Assembly (NCBI GenBank): GCA_027071965.1
Contig: JALSYJ010000327.1
Location: 1-6,885 of the forward strand
Direction of reading: 5' to 3'
DNA: 6,885 bases
From: Robiginitomaculum sp.
GTDB taxonomy: Bacteria > Pseudomonadota > Alphaproteobacteria > Caulobacterales > Maricaulaceae
Shown: piece by piece, positions 4,814 through 6,885 of the stretch
Position numbering within the stretch: the first letter of the stretch is position 1
Layout: every line of letters starts with the position of its first letter
Position numbers and translations under genes: made by a program
Notes under the pieces: model-generated
Told to the model about the DNA's origin: nothing
Databases searched by the model: none
What the model saw: only the letters and a program-made list of their open reading frames with translations

Positions 4814-6376
4814 ATGGTCGCCCAAATTAAAAGCAATTCGGAAAATACTGTTGCGGATCAATCGCAAAACCGGCACAGGCCAGACGCCAGAAGACCCGCT
4901 CCGGCACGGGCAATTACTCTGCACGAAATAAATAAAAACTCAAAAAAAGCTACAGAGACCACCCCGCCCTTGCGTTCATCCAAAATAGCCAAAACATTAG
5001 CTCTTAGGGCATTTGCAGCCGTAGACTTCATTGCTCTTATTGCCATATCCACACTCGTTTTCTCTGTATTTTCTCCTCTTTCATTGGGCATGGCTCCTTT
5101 TGCTATCAGCGCGCCATTTGTGATGATAGCTCCCTTGATAATTCTTGGACTTATGGTTTCAGGAGCTTACGGTTTTGCTCATAATGAAACCCTTATCGCA
5201 CATTGGGGGAAAAGCCTGGTCGGAGTGATGACCGGCTCGGCACTTGTTATTATGCTTGGGTTTTGGGGGCAAATACCAGATCAGAAACTATTGGCCCTGT
5301 TACTGGCACTGGCCGGGTCAGCAGTGGCAATTTCATGTCTGCATGCCATGTATATAGCTTTGATATACTCATGGGCCAGCTCCGGTGCGCTGGCAACTAA
5401 TGTGGTAATGATAGGTGCTACAGAAAATGCAAAAAAACTGATAGCTGAAAATGCCAAGACCGGGGAACTTAATGTCGCTGGCATATTTGAAGAACGCCTT
5501 GCGCGGGCACCAAAAAAAGTTGCCGACATTCCAGTATTGGGCAGTATTGATGATTTGCTGAACTGGCCACATCTCCCCAGTATTGACCGCATTATCATTA
5601 CAGTTACCTCCACGGCAACGGCCCGGGTTCGGGCAATGATTGATAGATTGCGCAATCTGCCGCAAGATCTTGTTCTGTTCGTGGATATGGATGATTTCAA
5701 CCCGCAAAAAACCACACTTGCACAGATAGCTCACGCCCCAATGGCATTTGTCTCTGGCGGGCCACGCAGTGAAATGCGCATATTGACCAAGCGCATACAG
5801 GACATAGTATTTGCAAGCCTGATGCTGGTGGCTTTTGCACCGGTTATGGTGGCAGTAGCAATAGCCATTAAATTAACATCCAAAGGCCCGATACTATTCC
5901 GGCAAAAACGCCATGGATTTAACAACCAGACAATCGAGGTGTTCAAATTTCGCTCCATGCGCGTCGAACAGCCTGACGGCCCGATGCAACAAGTTACAGA
6001 TGGCGATGATCGCATCACTCCCGTAGGCCGCTTCATCCGCCGTACTTCTTTGGATGAGCTGCCGCAATTGATAAATGTTTTGCTTGGAGACATGTCGCTG
6101 GTTGGCCCGCGTCCCCACGCCATTGACATGCATACCGGCGATGTTCAAAGCCGATTATTAGTCGCCGAATATGCCCATCGACACCGGGTAAAACCCGGTC
6201 TTACCGGCTGGGCACAGGTCAATGGTTCTCGCGGCCCGTTACACAGTGCCGAAGACGTTCGTAAGCGGGTTAGGCTGGATGTTGAATATATTGAACGGGC
6301 GGACTTCTGGTTTGATTTATGGATTATGCTGAAAACTGCACCGTGCCTGTTGGGGGATACGCAAAACACCCGCTAG
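4814..6376 (+). CDS. Polyprenyl-phosphate sugar-1-phosphate transferase (WcaJ/WbaP-type, exopolysaccharide initiation)
   Basis: It transfers a hexose-1-phosphate from a UDP-sugar to undecaprenyl phosphate at the inner membrane, the first step of a lipid-linked surface glycan. The 520 residues show a polar N-terminus (1-60), membrane segments at about 63-86, 101-121, 134-152 and 159-188, and then a soluble Rossmann-like CoA-binding-type region starting VVMIGATENAKKL (197). The catalytic bacterial sugar-transferase domain spans about 322-518. It has a membrane helix with the kinking Pro (FAPVM, P343), RQKRHG (363-368), KFRSM (378-382), the catalytic Asp-Glu pair D414-E415 in SLDELPQ, GPRP (431-434) and PGLTGWAQVNG (461-471). 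All key residues are present, so it should be active. Length and order fit the long WcaJ/WbaP class, not the short ExoY/PglC class. The sugar cannot be read from sequence. The flippase gene follows after 78 bp, consistent with an operon. Confidence 0.95.
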   Translation: MVAQIKSNSENTVADQSQNRHRPDARRPAPARAITLHEINKNSKKATETTPPLRSSKIAKTLALRAFAAVDFIALIAISTLVFSVFSPLSLGMAPFAISAPFVMIAPLIILGLMVSGAYGFAHNETLIAHWGKSLVGVMTGSALVIMLGFWGQIPDQKLLALLLALAGSAVAISCLHAMYIALIYSWASSGALATNVVMIGATENAKKLIAENAKTGELNVAGIFEERLARAPKKVADIPVLGSIDDLLNWPHLPSIDRIIITVTSTATARVRAMIDRLRNLPQDLVLFVDMDDFNPQKTTLAQIAHAPMAFVSGGPRSEMRILTKRIQDIVFASLMLVAFAPVMVAVAIAIKLTSKGPILFRQKRHGFNNQTIEVFKFRSMRVEQPDGPMQQVTDGDDRITPVGRFIRRTSLDELPQLINVLLGDMSLVGPRPHAIDMHTGDVQSRLLVAEYAHRHRVKPGLTGWAQVNGSRGPLHSAEDVRKRVRLDVEYIERADFWFDLWIMLKTAPCLLGDTQNTR

Positions 6377-6454
6377 CTCTTCACGGCAAATTAGTAGGTT
6401 TAACTTAAAATCCGCCCCGGAGTTTTGATTAGACCATAGTTCAGGGAATACAAA
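6377..6454 (+). promoter_or_regulatory. Spacer between transferase and flippase genes, with ribosome site
   Basis: No terminator is seen, which supports co-transcription. TTTAA-C-TTAAA (6399-6409) is a short palindrome. AGGGAA at 6443-6448, 6 nt before the ATG, is a good ribosome site and fixes the start of the next gene. Confidence 0.5.
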
Positions 6455-6885
6455 ATGCTTTGGCGCCATTTAATCGGATATCTGCCGTTAAATATCGCCC
6501 AAGCTGTAGCTGGCTTTGGCGGAATATTCCTGCTGACCCGCCTGCTAACCCCGGAACAATTCGGCTTGTACAGCCTGGTATTTTCCATAGTGGTGATCTC
6601 TCACTCCTTGTGTTTTACTTGGATTGAGGCTGCTGTTGCGCGCTCATATGCCCGCGCCGAGGCTGATCAGCGGCTGGCTGATCATCTAGCAACTGCATTT
6701 CATTTTTTGACCATAGGGGTGCTGATAGTAGGTTTTTTGGGATTTACTGCCATTTTATTGCTGCCGTTTTCGACTGAATTACAAACAGTGCTTGGCTTTG
6801 CCTTGGCTTCCATGCTGCTACGCAGTTTCTTTATTCTTTCACAAGAAGCCAGAAAAGCCGCCCGTGAGGTGGCGCGCTATTCAAT
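6455..6885 (+). CDS. Wzx/MOP-type polysaccharide flippase, N-terminal part (3' end cut by window)
   Basis: ATG 6455 follows AGGGAA at good spacing. 143 codons are open to the right edge without a stop, about a third of the 420-500 residues usual for the family. The N-terminus MLWRHLIGYLPLNIAQAVAG, followed by FLLTRLLTPEQFGLYSLV, is the characteristic first hairpin of polysaccharide-biosynthesis membrane proteins: two helices joined by a RLLxPEQFGLYS loop. Further membrane segments lie at about 80-103 and 110-128. Such proteins flip undecaprenyl-diphosphate-linked oligosaccharides to the periplasm. Adjacency to a phosphoglycosyl transferase on the same strand supports this role over other MOP exporters such as MATE or MurJ. 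Whether the glycan is O-antigen, capsule or exopolysaccharide is not decidable here. Confidence 0.88.
   Translation, partial: MLWRHLIGYLPLNIAQAVAGFGGIFLLTRLLTPEQFGLYSLVFSIVVISHSLCFTWIEAAVARSYARAEADQRLADHLATAFHFLTIGVLIVGFLGFTAILLLPFSTELQTVLGFALASMLLRSFFILSQEARKAAREVARYS

Noticed and set aside
5281..5715. Long minus-strand frames opposite the sugar transferase (also 5731-6129)
   Set aside because: Shadows of the coding strand; the plus-strand gene has full domain support.

Overview
The window looks like a stretch of chromosome from a proteobacterium, probably an alphaproteobacterium of moderate G+C. This rests on the style of the RecJ, Amt and glycosylphosphotransferase proteins and of the two tRNAs. 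No 16S or other marker gene is present, so the placement is an inference. There is no phage, plasmid or CRISPR signature.

Layout from left to right. At 1-1043 is the 3' part of recJ (single-strand 5'-3' exonuclease), cut by the left edge, followed by tRNA-Glu(UUC) at 1140-1214. Convergent to these is an ammonium transporter gene (amt, minus strand, 2602 to 1268). A 509-bp divergent intergenic region (2603-3111) carries A-tracts near amt and a dense cluster of TTGC/GCAA palindromes. It ends at a gene for an unrecognised 141-residue four-helix membrane protein (3112-3537). A gene-poor stretch follows (3538-4813). It contains an 8-bp stem-loop, a set of GGGTCA heptamers in direct and inverted orientation, a repeat array, tRNA-Ser(GCU) on the minus strand, and a roughly 350-bp leader region in front of the next operon. 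From 4814 to the right edge begins a surface-polysaccharide locus: a membrane polyprenyl-phosphate sugar-1-phosphate transferase (520 aa), then the start of a Wzx/MOP-type flippase that runs off the window.

The protein genes are mostly ordinary housekeeping or envelope genes: DNA repair, ammonium uptake, and initiation and export of a lipid-linked glycan. The last two genes belong together. The transferase would start a repeat unit on undecaprenyl phosphate, and the flippase would move the finished lipid-linked unit across the inner membrane.

The most unusual element is the array directly downstream of tRNA-Ser(GCU), at about 3965-4369. Four copies of a 30-bp core resembling the 3' end of the tRNA (ending in CCA on the minus strand) alternate with two kinds of spacer in the symmetric order A-B-B-A, with exact periods of 116, 83, 83 and 116 bp. 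The last A unit abuts the real tRNA 3' end, so each 116-bp period starts at a CCA. This resembles the arrangement of the rtT repeats behind E. coli tyrT, but the sequence and tRNA species differ. It is the best candidate here for something undescribed, possibly a processed RNA series co-transcribed with the tRNA.
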